The notes: generated by a model not told the origin, from the sequence alone. A DNA stretch of 6,102 nt from Candidatus Iainarchaeum sp. (GCA_013331625.1 DUGC01000079.1:473-6574); one strand, 5' to 3'. Positions 1-5,924 are shown, counted from the first letter of the stretch. Made by a program: numbers and translations.

Positions 1-29
1 TGTATCCTTGGCCACTAGACGACGGGGCT
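1..29 (-). tRNA. partial tRNA, 5' end, probably tRNA-Gln or tRNA-Glu
   Basis: Read on the minus strand from 29, the sequence is acceptor strand AGCCCCG (1-7), T8, C9, D-stem GTCT, a D-loop with AG at 14-15 and the GG of 18-19, then D-stem GGAT closing as G-U, U-A, C-G, U-G. This is a canonical tRNA 5' third. The anticodon lies beyond the window, so identity is inferred. The CTAGTGGCCAAGGATAC stretch resembles tRNA-Glu and tRNA-Gln D-arms, and an A at position 1 is typical of archaeal tRNA-Gln. It is transcribed divergently from the transporter at 107. Confidence 0.75.
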
Positions 30-63
30 GCAGCACGGTTACTGAATAATCCTTCGTCATAAG

Positions 64-73
64 GTTTATTAAC
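64..73 (+). promoter_or_regulatory. putative TATA box upstream of the SMR-type gene
   Basis: A purine-rich AAGG followed by TTTATTAA (65-72) fits an archaeal BRE plus TATA box. Its centre lies about 38 nt before the ATG at 107, which predicts transcription from about position 95 and a leader of roughly 12 nt. The opposite strand reads TTAATAAA, so the same AT-rich block could also serve the divergent tRNA, whose 5' end is about 40 nt away. Assigned by position and composition only. Confidence 0.4.
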
Positions 74-106
74 GCAATTTCGCATCAGCTAATTGGGAAA
101 GCCTGC

Positions 107-442
107 ATGATAATCATAAACGACCCCAAACAGATATTTCTTGCGCTCATAATCGCAGCTGTTGCGCTCGAAGTCGTGGCGGATGTTTTCCTCAAGAAGT
201 GGTCAATTGAGGGGAAGGATGCGCTCCTGCTGCTTGGCCTTGCAGTGTATTTTGTGGGCACAATATTTTGGGCCCTCTCACTGCGCCACGAGTTCCTCTC
301 GCGCGCAGTTACGGTTTTCACGGTCCTCAATTTCATTGCAGTGGTGCTCGCAGGCGTCCTGATTTTCCACGAGCAGCTCTCAACCCTCAACAAAGCAGGG
401 ATAGCACTTGGCATCATCAGCGTAATCATGATGGAGATGTGA
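107..442 (+). CDS. SMR/DMT-superfamily small membrane transporter-like protein
   Basis: The 111-residue protein is almost entirely membrane: four hydrophobic helices at about residues 10-29, 39-57, 66-88 and 95-110. That length and topology match small multidrug resistance (EmrE-like) proteins, which work as dual-topology dimers and exchange protons for cationic or guanidinium-type substrates. Glu22 in helix 1, in the context ALEVVAD, sits where the family's essential membrane glutamate lies. The tail of helix 3 (GVLIFHEQLS) and helix 4 resemble the conserved end of EamA/SMR repeats. The usual aromatic residues around the substrate site are not clearly conserved, so drug export is not assured; a lipid-carrier or other DMT role is possible. 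The ATG at 107 has no strong Shine-Dalgarno. It probably forms an operon with the gene starting 4 nt after its stop. Confidence 0.75.
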   Translation: MIIINDPKQIFLALIIAAVALEVVADVFLKKWSIEGKDALLLLGLAVYFVGTIFWALSLRHEFLSRAVTVFTVLNFIAVVLAGVLIFHEQLSTLNKAGIALGIISVIMMEM

Positions 443-446
443 AAAA

Positions 447-1123
447 ATGCAAATCACTGCAGGGGAGGGCATTATTAGGACCGGAAAGCAGGGAATCGTT
501 GCATCAATGCTTTGGGATCCGTCAGCCCTCAGCTTGCTGGCTTCAAACATCATAGTGATGTTCTTTGCGCTCACGCAGGGCTGGAGTCTCATCACCCTCA
601 TGCTTGTGTACTGGTGCCAGAGCGTAATAATAGGCCTATTCAACTTCCTCAAAATGATCACGATGAAGAACTGGGAGAGTGGGGAGCTGAGGATCAATGG
701 CAGGAAGGCGGACTCAAGCGAGGGCACAAAGTGGTTTGTTGCAATTTTTTTTGCATTCCACTATGGACTCTTCCACCTAGTGTACTTATTTTTCATAGGC
801 ATGGGGCATTGTTCACAATCGCAGGGCCGGCAACAGGCATCACGCAGGGGACAGGAGCGCCAGACTTTTTGTATGTGCTGCTCTCAGCCCCCCTGTTTTT
901 TGCAAACCACCTCTTCTCATTTCTCCACAACAAGGAGAGAGACAGTGCACGCAAACAGAACCTTGGAAAAATGATGTTTTTTCCCTACGCGCGCATTGTG
1001 CCAATGCACATAACCATTGTGATAGGAGGGGCGTTCCTTGCAAATCAGGCAGCACTGTTCATGTTCCTTGCCCTCAAGACAATTGCAGACATTGCAATGC
1101 ACGTTTCAGAGCACAGAGAGTGA
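447..1123 (+). CDS. DUF6498-type multi-pass membrane protein, frameshifted
   Basis: Two overlapping frames join into one membrane protein. The first runs from ATG 447 to FFIGMG (codons through 806); the second continues as ALFTIAGPATG to the TGA at 1121-1123. Adding one G to the G4 run at 803-806 joins them into about 225 residues with six hydrophobic segments. Conserved-looking features are a helix with LVYWCQS, the FHYGLFHLVY helix, RIVPMHITIVIGG, and a C-terminal helix with K, D and H (LALKTIADIAMHV), all reminiscent of the DUF6498 family, whose function is unknown. ATG 447 has GGAG at 433-436, ten nt upstream and inside the preceding gene; ATG 507 (MLWDPSALSLLASN) would give a start closer to the family. 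As sequenced, translation ends in an unrelated tail at about 974. Mutation or sequencing error cannot be told apart here. Confidence 0.75.
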
Positions 1124-1191
1124 ATGGAGAAAACCCGGCAATAGGAGGCAGGATACAATATCTATACCATCCGTGGGTCCCACCTCACAGC

Positions 1192-1201
1192 CTTTAAAAG
1201 G
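1192..1201 (+). promoter_or_regulatory. putative TATA box of the tRNA-Ile gene
   Basis: CTTTAAAAGG stands out in the 119-nt gap between the DUF6498 gene and the tRNA. Its centre is about 46 nt before the mature tRNA 5' end, so it would give a roughly 20-nt leader removed by RNase P. A second AT-rich stretch (ATAAATAC, 1230-1237) lies too close to the tRNA to act as a TATA box for it. The rest of the gap shows nothing I can name. Confidence 0.35.
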
Positions 1202-1242
1202 ATTTGCCTTCAGAAAGTCAATTCTAAGCATAAATACTGAAT

Positions 1243-1336
1243 GGGAGGGTAGCTTAGCCTGGGGGAGCAGTCGACTGATACGTCAAAAGCTGACGCAGTG
1301 ATCGACCGGTCGGAGGTTCAAATCCTCCCCTTCCCA
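1243..1336 (+). tRNA. tRNA-Ile(GAU) with a 20-nt intron at 37/38
   Basis: The acceptor stem pairs GGGAGGG (1243-1249) with CCTTCCC (1329-1335), one pair being G-U, with discriminator A1336 and no encoded CCA. The D-stem is GCTT/GAGC (1252-1255, 1265-1268). The anticodon stem is GTCGA/TCGAC (1270-1274, 1302-1306), followed by the five-base variable loop CGGTC. The T-arm is GGAGG-TTCAAAT-CCTCC (1312-1328). The anticodon loop region is 27 nt, so 20 nt must be removed. Removing 1281-1300 leaves CTGATAA, the loop typical of archaeal tRNA-Ile with anticodon GAT at 1277-1279. Position 21 appears to be G (1264) where A is usual. The tRNA converges on the minus-strand gene ending 18 nt downstream. Confidence 0.93.
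1281..1300 (+). other. archaeal tRNA intron with bulge-helix-bulge fold
   Basis: The intron folds as a hairpin with stem GTCA/TGAC (1282-1285 and 1291-1294) and a short A-rich loop. The register that yields a 7-nt anticodon loop has central helix C1275-G1298, T1276-A1297, G1277-C1296 and an A1278/G1295 mismatch, with 3-nt bulges 1279-1281 and 1299-1301 and cuts after 1280 and 1300. A competing register shifted by one pair is perfectly paired, but would cut out 22 nt. The splicing endonuclease acting on BHB motifs is the expected processing enzyme. Confidence 0.85.
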
Positions 1337-1354
1337 TGCTCTATTCAATTGGCA

Positions 1355-2379
1355 CTATTTCAGTTTATTAATTATCAGCGCAAAATGGCCGCGGTACTTT
1401 GGGGAATAAAGGGCATCATGCTGCGCAGTATCAAGCTTTACAATTTCCAAAGACACCCTGCCTTGCCTTAAAAGAGGGGACAGCAGACCTTTCAATTCGA
1501 GATACTCGGAGGAGCCCTTGAGCTGGGAAGATAGCGGGGCGGTCGTCAATCCCCTACTTTTGAGGATAAATAAAATCCTGCCGCAAGGCTTTGTGATTGT
1601 CAGGTAATGACTGAGAGAATCCCTGAGCCTGCCCTGTTCCGCCAGCCAGTCAGAGGTCATCCGGTCCACAACAAGGTCTTGTGAATTCGGGCGAAGGCGC
1701 GTATCCCATGCAAATGCAGGCCGGAGCCTGATGCCTTTTTTTCCAAAATTCCTGAACTGCAAAGCCTCACGGTATGAATAAAGGTCCCCAAGGCCCGTTC
1801 CATTCATGTTACTTGCCTGCCCCAGCACACGGATATTTTTCAAAAAATCCTGGGCTTTTCGCTGCGCGGCAGATTGTGAGAGCCTATGGAGCAGCGAGTC
1901 AGACTGGCAATCGACCAGCGTGACATTCTTGCTGCGGACAAGCGAGGCAAGGAATGCAGGGGAGGGGTCGAGGAAAGGCGAATCAAAAGATGGCCATGCC
2001 GTAAAACCGCCGATGCATGTGACTTTTGATTTGTGGTGAACAAGGCTTCGCAGCAACCCCTGCTCTGAAACAGGAGACCTGCTGAAAGTAACCCTTCGCA
2101 CAGCATGCACCAAAACTAAAATGCATGCCGCAAATAAAAGCAGGTAGGGTAGGCGGAAAGGGCGGCTCTGTCGCCCGTGATTTAATGGGGGAAATCTATT
2201 TTTAATGATGCCAAAAACCGTGAAGGCGCTTGCCCATAGCAGCCTGAGGAAAAAACCGGGCGATGCTGCAATGAAATTTTTCCCATTAAACTGGGCTTTA
2301 AAACTGCTGAATTTTCAATTGAATAAAAATTATGGAAAGTAATTTTTACGATCCCTTTGATCGTGGGTTTTGTTGCCAT
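1355..2379 (-). CDS. putative membrane-anchored methyltransferase-like protein, probable frameshift near the 5' end
   Basis: The uninterrupted frame runs from just after a TGA (2317-2315) to the TAG at 1355-1357, but its first ATG, GTG or TTG codon is TTG 2113. Upstream codons in that frame encode two clear hydrophobic helices (FFLRLLWASAFTVFGII and LPYLLLFAACILVLVHAV), so the gene should begin earlier. ATG 2379 lies in another frame and has AGGAG six nt upstream. One extra base in the A4 run at 2315-2312 fuses it into a 341-residue protein with helices at about 43-59 and 77-94. The soluble part has the order of a class I methyltransferase fold: VTCIGGF (about 120-126), VTLVDCQS with Asp157, DLVVDRM (about 235-241) and KPCGRILFIL (about 264-273). 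The glycine motif is degenerate, so SAM binding is uncertain. I recognise no family. Confidence 0.55.
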
Positions 2380-2385
2380 AAAATA

Positions 2386-2390
2386 CTCCT
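2386..2390 (-). promoter_or_regulatory. Shine-Dalgarno site for the methyltransferase-like gene
   Basis: Read on the minus strand this is AGGAG, six nt before ATG 2379. It is the main reason for placing the gene start at 2379 rather than at TTG 2113, which would begin in the middle of a hydrophobic helix. Confidence 0.5.
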
Positions 2391-2401
2391 GCGGTAAATC
2401 C

Positions 2402-2418
2402 GTTTAATCATATTTTTG
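2402..2418 (-). promoter_or_regulatory. AT-rich promoter element for the minus-strand gene
   Basis: On the minus strand this reads AAAAATATGATTAAAC. It contains two overlapping TATA-like candidates, AAAAATA and GATTAAAC, centred 34 and about 26 nt before ATG 2379. Which one is used cannot be decided from sequence. The nearer box would start transcription at the ATG itself and make the Shine-Dalgarno redundant; the farther one would start within or just before it. Confidence 0.35.
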
Positions 2419-2430
2419 CCTGCCGGCGCA

Positions 2431-2438
2431 ATTATAAC
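2431..2438 (+). promoter_or_regulatory. TATA box, leaderless promoter of the first ABC operon
   Basis: ATTATAAC is centred about 25.5 nt before ATG 2460, the distance at which archaeal transcription begins. No Shine-Dalgarno lies in the 20 nt before the ATG, so the mRNA probably starts at or within a base or two of the start codon. Confidence 0.55.
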
Positions 2439-2459
2439 AATTTTGCCTGCAATTGTTTT

Positions 2460-3260
2460 ATGCCAGGGCATAGCAGCATCATCAGTGTCAAAGGCCTTTC
2501 AAAGCAGTTCGGCGGCTTTAAGGCAGTTGATGGCATTTCCTTTGAAGTAAGGGCCGGGGAAATATTCGCATTCCTCGGGCCAAACGGGGCGGGAAAAACA
2601 ACCACGATCAAAATGCTCACGACACTGCTTGACCCGACAGCAGGAAATATTGAAGTTGATGGCGCCCCTATAAGCGAAAAGGACAGGGTGCGCAGCTCAT
2701 TTGGCATAGTGTTCCAGGACCCGAGCCTTGATGACGAGCTAACAGCTTACGAGAACATGGAATTCCACGGAGTGCTATACGGGATTGAAAGGAATGCGAT
2801 CAAAGAGCGCTCGGCGAGGATGCTAAAGCTGGTGGATTTATGGGAGCGCAAGGATGATCTCGTAAAGACCTTTTCAGGCGGGATGAAAAGGCGCCTTGAG
2901 ATCGCAAGGGCGTTCATCCATGAGCCAAAAATACTGTATTTGGACGAGCCTACAATCGGCCTTGACCCGCAGACGCGAAACCACCTTTGGGACTTCGTGA
3001 AAAAGCTCAACAGGGAAAATGGGATGACGGTATTTTTCACCACACATTACATGGAGGAGGCCGAAAAGGCCGCGGACCGCGTCGCAATAATCGACCACGG
3101 GAAAATTAAAATGATTGGGACAAGCGCGCAGATAAGGAAGTTCGCAAAGGCAAAATCGCTTGAGGAGGCGTTCCTCAAAATCACAGGAAGGGATATGCGT
3201 GAGGAGGAAGCCAGCGGGGTTGAGGAAATGAGGATGCACAGGAGGCTTTGGGGAAGATGA
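2460..3260 (+). CDS. ABC-2 type exporter, ATP-binding protein
   Basis: This 266-residue protein is a complete ABC nucleotide-binding domain of the DrrA/CcmA-like group that powers ABC-2 exporters from the cytoplasmic face of the membrane. Visible motifs are Walker A GPNGAGKTT (40-48), Q-loop Gln86 in VFQDPS, signature FSGGMKRR (138-145), Walker B ILYLDEP (158-164, catalytic Glu163), D-loop GLDP (167-170) and switch His196 in TTHYMEEAE. The closing LEEAFLKITG motif (234-243) comes only about 37 residues after the His, so the extra C-terminal domain seen in the second ATPase here is absent; a charged 23-residue tail follows instead. The start at ATG 2460 is supported by the TATA spacing. The stop overlaps the permease start, so it pairs with that gene. 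The substrate is unknown. Confidence 0.95.
   Translation: MPGHSSIISVKGLSKQFGGFKAVDGISFEVRAGEIFAFLGPNGAGKTTTIKMLTTLLDPTAGNIEVDGAPISEKDRVRSSFGIVFQDPSLDDELTAYENMEFHGVLYGIERNAIKERSARMLKLVDLWERKDDLVKTFSGGMKRRLEIARAFIHEPKILYLDEPTIGLDPQTRNHLWDFVKKLNRENGMTVFFTTHYMEEAEKAADRVAIIDHGKIKMIGTSAQIRKFAKAKSLEEAFLKITGRDMREEEASGVEEMRMHRRLWGR
3241..3245 (+). promoter_or_regulatory. Shine-Dalgarno of the first permease
   Basis: GGAGG lies inside the 3' end of the ATPase gene, 11 nt before ATG 3257. It supports starting the permease at 3257 rather than at the in-frame TTG 3248, which lies almost on top of it. Confidence 0.65.
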
Positions 3261-4042
3261 CTTCAGTCCTCTATGCAATGTGGCTGCGCCAGCTCAAGCG
3301 CTACTGGCGCTCAAAGCCAAGGATAATAGGGGCATTAGGCCAGCCATTGCTCTTTTTAGTGGCCCTTGGTTTTGGCTTCGGGCCGATATTTGAAAAAGCC
3401 GGCGGAGGGAACTATATTGCATTCCTTGCCCCCGGAATCATCGCAATGAGCATCCTTTTCACGGCAATGTTTGCAGGGATAGAAGTCATATGGGACAGAC
3501 AGTTCGGGTTTTTGAAAGAGACGCTTGTCGCGCCGGTGCCACGCTGGAAAATAATGCTCGGAAGGACGCTGGGCGGGGCAACTGTTGCAATGCTGCAGGG
3601 GATAGTGGTGCTTGCGATCTGCATGCTGATAGGCTTTTCTCCGCAAAGCCTGCTTATGCTCCCGCTTGCATTCCTGTTCATGTTCCTGCTCGCGCTCCTT
3701 TTCACGGCGTTCGGGACAGGGCTTGCCTCAATGCTTGATGACATGCAGGCATTCCCCATAATAATGAACTTTCTTGTGATGCCGATCTTTTTCCTCTCGG
3801 GGGCGCTCTTTCCCATTGAAAGCCTGCCTGAGCCCGTGAAGACCATAACGCTCCTAGACCCCCTCACATACGCAGTTGACGGCCTGAGGGGAAGCCTGAG
3901 CGGGACATCACAGATAGGGATAATCCCTGACCTTGCAATTGTTTCAGCGCTCTCCCTCATTGCGCTTGCGGCAGGGAGCTGGCTTTTTTCAAAGATACAG
4001 GTCTTAAACAAATTCATCTTGGCTTCATTTTGGTGGACCTGA
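3257..4042 (+). CDS. ABC-2 type exporter permease
   Basis: The 261-residue protein has the six-helix plan of ABC-2 permeases: hydrophobic segments at about 25-45, 53-75, 107-127, 132-158, 166-187 and 221-244. The stretch after helix 2 (WDRQFGFLKETLVAPVPRW, 79-97) is the conserved cytoplasmic loop that contacts the ATPase, and LLDPLTYAVDGLR (199-211) is the family's signature before the last helix. It probably dimerises and works with two copies of the ATPase encoded just before it. Start and stop overlap as ATGA (3257-3260), which implies translational coupling. Its last ten codons overlap the 3' end of the convergent glycosyltransferase gene, and the tail LNKFILASFWWT is encoded there. Substrate unknown; drug, lipid or glycan export are all known for the family. 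Confidence 0.93.
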   Translation: MTSVLYAMWLRQLKRYWRSKPRIIGALGQPLLFLVALGFGFGPIFEKAGGGNYIAFLAPGIIAMSILFTAMFAGIEVIWDRQFGFLKETLVAPVPRWKIMLGRTLGGATVAMLQGIVVLAICMLIGFSPQSLLMLPLAFLFMFLLALLFTAFGTGLASMLDDMQAFPIIMNFLVMPIFFLSGALFPIESLPEPVKTITLLDPLTYAVDGLRGSLSGTSQIGIIPDLAIVSALSLIALAAGSWLFSKIQVLNKFILASFWWT

Positions 4043-4913
4043 TCTTTGGCCAGCTGTCATTACTATTGCGCATAGAAGACCTCATCTTGATGTAAATTAA
4101 TGGGTCGGATATACTCTCGATGAATGCAGGGAATTTACCCCCTAATTTTTCACGCACTGATTTGCCCGCATGCTGCATCTTCAGCTGCCTGCTTGCCACC
4201 AGCCAGCGCGTCAAAGGGCGGCGAAGCTCCGGATATCCATGGTATAACTGTTGAATGTTTATCCTCCTGCGGGCCATTTGCACAAGCCAGTCACGATAAT
4301 TCGGGACCCTGTATCTCACCAATGCACTATTTAATACCTTGAACCTGCCCCAATACAGGCATGTGAGGAAAGCATCATCAAAAATTTTCTGGTTTTTTGG
4401 AAATGCAACCTTGACCGCTTCTGATCTGGGCATTGCATAGCACCTTCCGTGCACATAATTTTGTATTGAAGCCATACCCTTTTCCAAAAGGTACCTGCGG
4501 TGAAGCGCGAACCTGCCAAATTTCTCCTCAAAAGGCCTTGCAGTGGCACTTGCTATTGCCATTTCCGGCGGGGATCTTTTAAGCGCGTTGTCAAGCTTTT
4601 TTAAAACGCCTTTTTCCAGGATAATATCCGCATCAAGGAAGAAAATGTTCTCGAAATCCTTTGCCCTGCTTATTTTCACCATTTCATTGAGTGCGTGGTT
4701 TTTGCCCTTCATCTCAAGCTCAAGCACCTTTATGCACGGGTCTTCCCTTGCAAGTTTGTATGAAATTTCGGCGCTCTTATCCGTGCAACCGTTAAGGCCG
4801 ATTATCATCTCCCTTTCGCCGGATTCATGCCAGAGCGATTGTGCCCTGACCTCGTTTACAATGCGCTCGAGGGACTCTTCCTCGTTGAAAACAGGAATGC
4901 ATACTGAAAGCAT
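4014..4913 (-). CDS. family 2 (GT-A) glycosyltransferase
   Basis: The 299-residue protein opens with LSVCIPVFNEEESLERIV, the nucleotide-sugar binding start of GT2 enzymes. It continues with IIGLNGCTDKS (37-47), GKNHALNE (70-77) and FLDADI (92-97), whose Asp-Ala-Asp is the metal and UDP-sugar binding DXD. FDDAFLT (178-184) holds the likely catalytic aspartates, and an Arg-rich segment follows (RRRINIQQL, 215-223). It should transfer a sugar from a nucleotide donor in the cytoplasm; acceptor and sugar are unknown. No membrane helix is evident, so it may work with partner membrane proteins. ATG 4913 is preferred over ATG 4958 because a TATA box sits 26 nt before it and lies inside the longer version, and because family members begin right at this motif. 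It is convergent with the first permease and divergent from the second ATPase. Confidence 0.9.
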   Translation of the reverse strand: MLSVCIPVFNEEESLERIVNEVRAQSLWHESGEREMIIGLNGCTDKSAEISYKLAREDPCIKVLELEMKGKNHALNEMVKISRAKDFENIFFLDADIILEKGVLKKLDNALKRSPPEMAIASATARPFEEKFGRFALHRRYLLEKGMASIQNYVHGRCYAMPRSEAVKVAFPKNQKIFDDAFLTCLYWGRFKVLNSALVRYRVPNYRDWLVQMARRRINIQQLYHGYPELRRPLTRWLVASRQLKMQHAGKSVREKLGGKFPAFIESISDPLIYIKMRSSMRNSNDSWPKIRSTKMKPR

Positions 4914-4935
4914 CAGGAAAAGAAAGGTTTTCGCC

Positions 4936-4943
4936 CTTAAATA
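4936..4943 (-). promoter_or_regulatory. TATA box, leaderless promoter of the glycosyltransferase gene
   Basis: On the minus strand this reads TATTTAAG, centred about 26 nt before ATG 4913. There is no Shine-Dalgarno next to that ATG, so a transcript starting at the ATG is expected. The box falls within the reading frame of the longer alternative start at 4958, which argues against that start. Confidence 0.55.
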
Positions 4944-4956
4944 CATTTCTGGCAGC

Positions 4957-4964
4957 ATTAAAAC
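4957..4964 (+). promoter_or_regulatory. TATA box, leaderless promoter of the second ABC operon
   Basis: ATTAAAAC is centred about 25.5 nt before the GTG at 4986, with no Shine-Dalgarno between. The box lies only about 20 bp from the glycosyltransferase TATA box on the other strand, so the two promoters are back to back and could compete or be co-regulated. Confidence 0.5.
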
Positions 4965-4985
4965 CTTTTTGCGGCCAATAATTTA

Positions 4986-5924
4986 GTGGAAAAAAGCGCG
5001 ATTTCGGTAAAGGGCCTTGTGAAAAACTACAATGGGTTCACTGCCCTCAAAGGCATATCCTTTGAAGTGCCCAAGGGCAGCTTTTTTGGCTATCTTGGCC
5101 CTAATGGCGCCGGAAAAACCACCACGATAAATGCAATCACCGGCCTTGCAAACTTTGATGCAGGATCGGTGCATGTGATGGGATTTGATGTCATAGATGA
5201 TTATATTGACGCGCGCAAATCAATCGGATTTTCACAGCAGGACCTAATATTTGACCCTGTGTTAAATGTCCGCGAGATCCTGCTTTTCCAGGCAGGCTAT
5301 TACGGCATTGAAAAAAAGGATGCCGAGCCGCGGGTTGCGGAACTTCTGAAATTTTTTGGGCTAAAGGAATCAGGGGAAAAGAATTTCCGGCAGCTCTCAG
5401 GGGGCATGAAGCGCAAGCTGCAGATAGCAAAGGCGCTTGTGCATGACCCCAAAGTCCTTGTCCTTGATGAGCCCACCGCAGGGGTGGATGTTGAGCTGCG
5501 CCATACCCTCTGGAATTACCTGCGCAAGCTCAACAAGGAGGGCATGACAATATTGCTCACGACCCACTATATCGAGGAGGCTGAAAAGCTCTGCGACACT
5601 ATCGGCATTATCAGCAGGGGCGAAATAGTGGCGCTTGAAGGGAAGGAAAAGCTCGTTTCAAGCATCCACAAGCCAAAGCTGCGCATCACGCTAAAAGAGC
5701 CTCTCAAAAAGGCCCCTAAAAACATTGAAAAAAATTCCATAATTGAGCGCGAGGGAATGCTCATTGAAGTTGAGTGTGAAAATGCCGAAAAAGAGCTTGC
5801 AAGCGTGCTGACCTCACTTTCAGAAGAAGGCGCGCAGGTGTCGGGAATAAACATTGTAAAGCAAAAGCTCGAGGATGTATACCTCAAGCTCACTGGTGAG
5901 GGGAATGAACTCGACAGGCTTTAA
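4986..5924 (+). CDS. ABC-2 type exporter, ATP-binding protein with C-terminal domain
   Basis: This 312-residue ABC ATPase starts at GTG 4986. Motifs are Walker A GPNGAGKTT (38-46), a Q-loop with adjacent glutamines 84-85 in GFSQQDL, signature LSGGMKRK (137-144), Walker B VLVLDEP (157-163, catalytic Glu162), D-loop AGVDVE (165-170) and switch His194 in TTHYIEEAE. After about residue 225 comes a mixed alpha/beta extension of some 65 residues rich in Lys and Glu, ending in KLEDVYLKLTG (294-304), a motif common to DrrA-like ATPases. It is a paralogue of the ATPase at 2460, closest in the catalytic core, but its C-terminal region is much longer. It overlaps the following permease by 20 nt, and the two should form one exporter. 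Substrate unknown. Confidence 0.95.
   Translation: MEKSAISVKGLVKNYNGFTALKGISFEVPKGSFFGYLGPNGAGKTTTINAITGLANFDAGSVHVMGFDVIDDYIDARKSIGFSQQDLIFDPVLNVREILLFQAGYYGIEKKDAEPRVAELLKFFGLKESGEKNFRQLSGGMKRKLQIAKALVHDPKVLVLDEPTAGVDVELRHTLWNYLRKLNKEGMTILLTTHYIEEAEKLCDTIGIISRGEIVALEGKEKLVSSIHKPKLRITLKEPLKKAPKNIEKNSIIEREGMLIEVECENAEKELASVLTSLSEEGAQVSGINIVKQKLEDVYLKLTGEGNELDRL
5895..5899 (+). promoter_or_regulatory. Shine-Dalgarno of the second permease
   Basis: GGTGA within the end of the ATPase gene lies five nt before ATG 5905 and complements the 3' end of 16S rRNA. It decides the start of the partial permease inside the 3' end of the ATPase gene. Confidence 0.55.

Noticed and set aside
745..752. T8 run as a programmed frameshift site in the DUF6498 gene
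   Set aside because: The frame is the same and protein-like on both sides of it; the break lies about 55 nt downstream at the G4 run.
803..809. Programmed -1 frameshifting at GGGGCAT
   Set aside because: No typical slippery heptamer and no evident downstream pseudoknot; a simple one-base indel explains it, although programmed shifting is not formally excluded.
1191..1201. CCTTTAAAAGG as an operator palindrome
   Set aside because: The arms are not exact inverted repeats about the centre, and TATA-type function explains its position before the tRNA.
2182..2379. Minus-strand 65-codon frame starting at ATG 2379 as a separate small protein
   Set aside because: After about 22 codons it loses protein-like character, while the overlapping frame gains two membrane helices; a frameshifted start of the larger gene explains it better.
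3412..4017. Minus-strand 201-codon open frame opposite the first permease
   Set aside because: The plus strand encodes a clear ABC-2 permease; the antisense translation is low-complexity Ser/Ile/Arg sequence with no start signal.
4914..4958. Glycosyltransferase start at ATG 4958, adding 15 residues
   Set aside because: The extension contains the TATA box at 4936-4943, and GT2 proteins usually begin right at the LSVCIPVFNE motif.
4543..4986. Plus-strand 147-codon open frame opposite the glycosyltransferase
   Set aside because: It is the antisense shadow of a well-supported GT2 gene; the translation is Ser/Phe-rich with no recognisable motif and it covers the divergent promoters.
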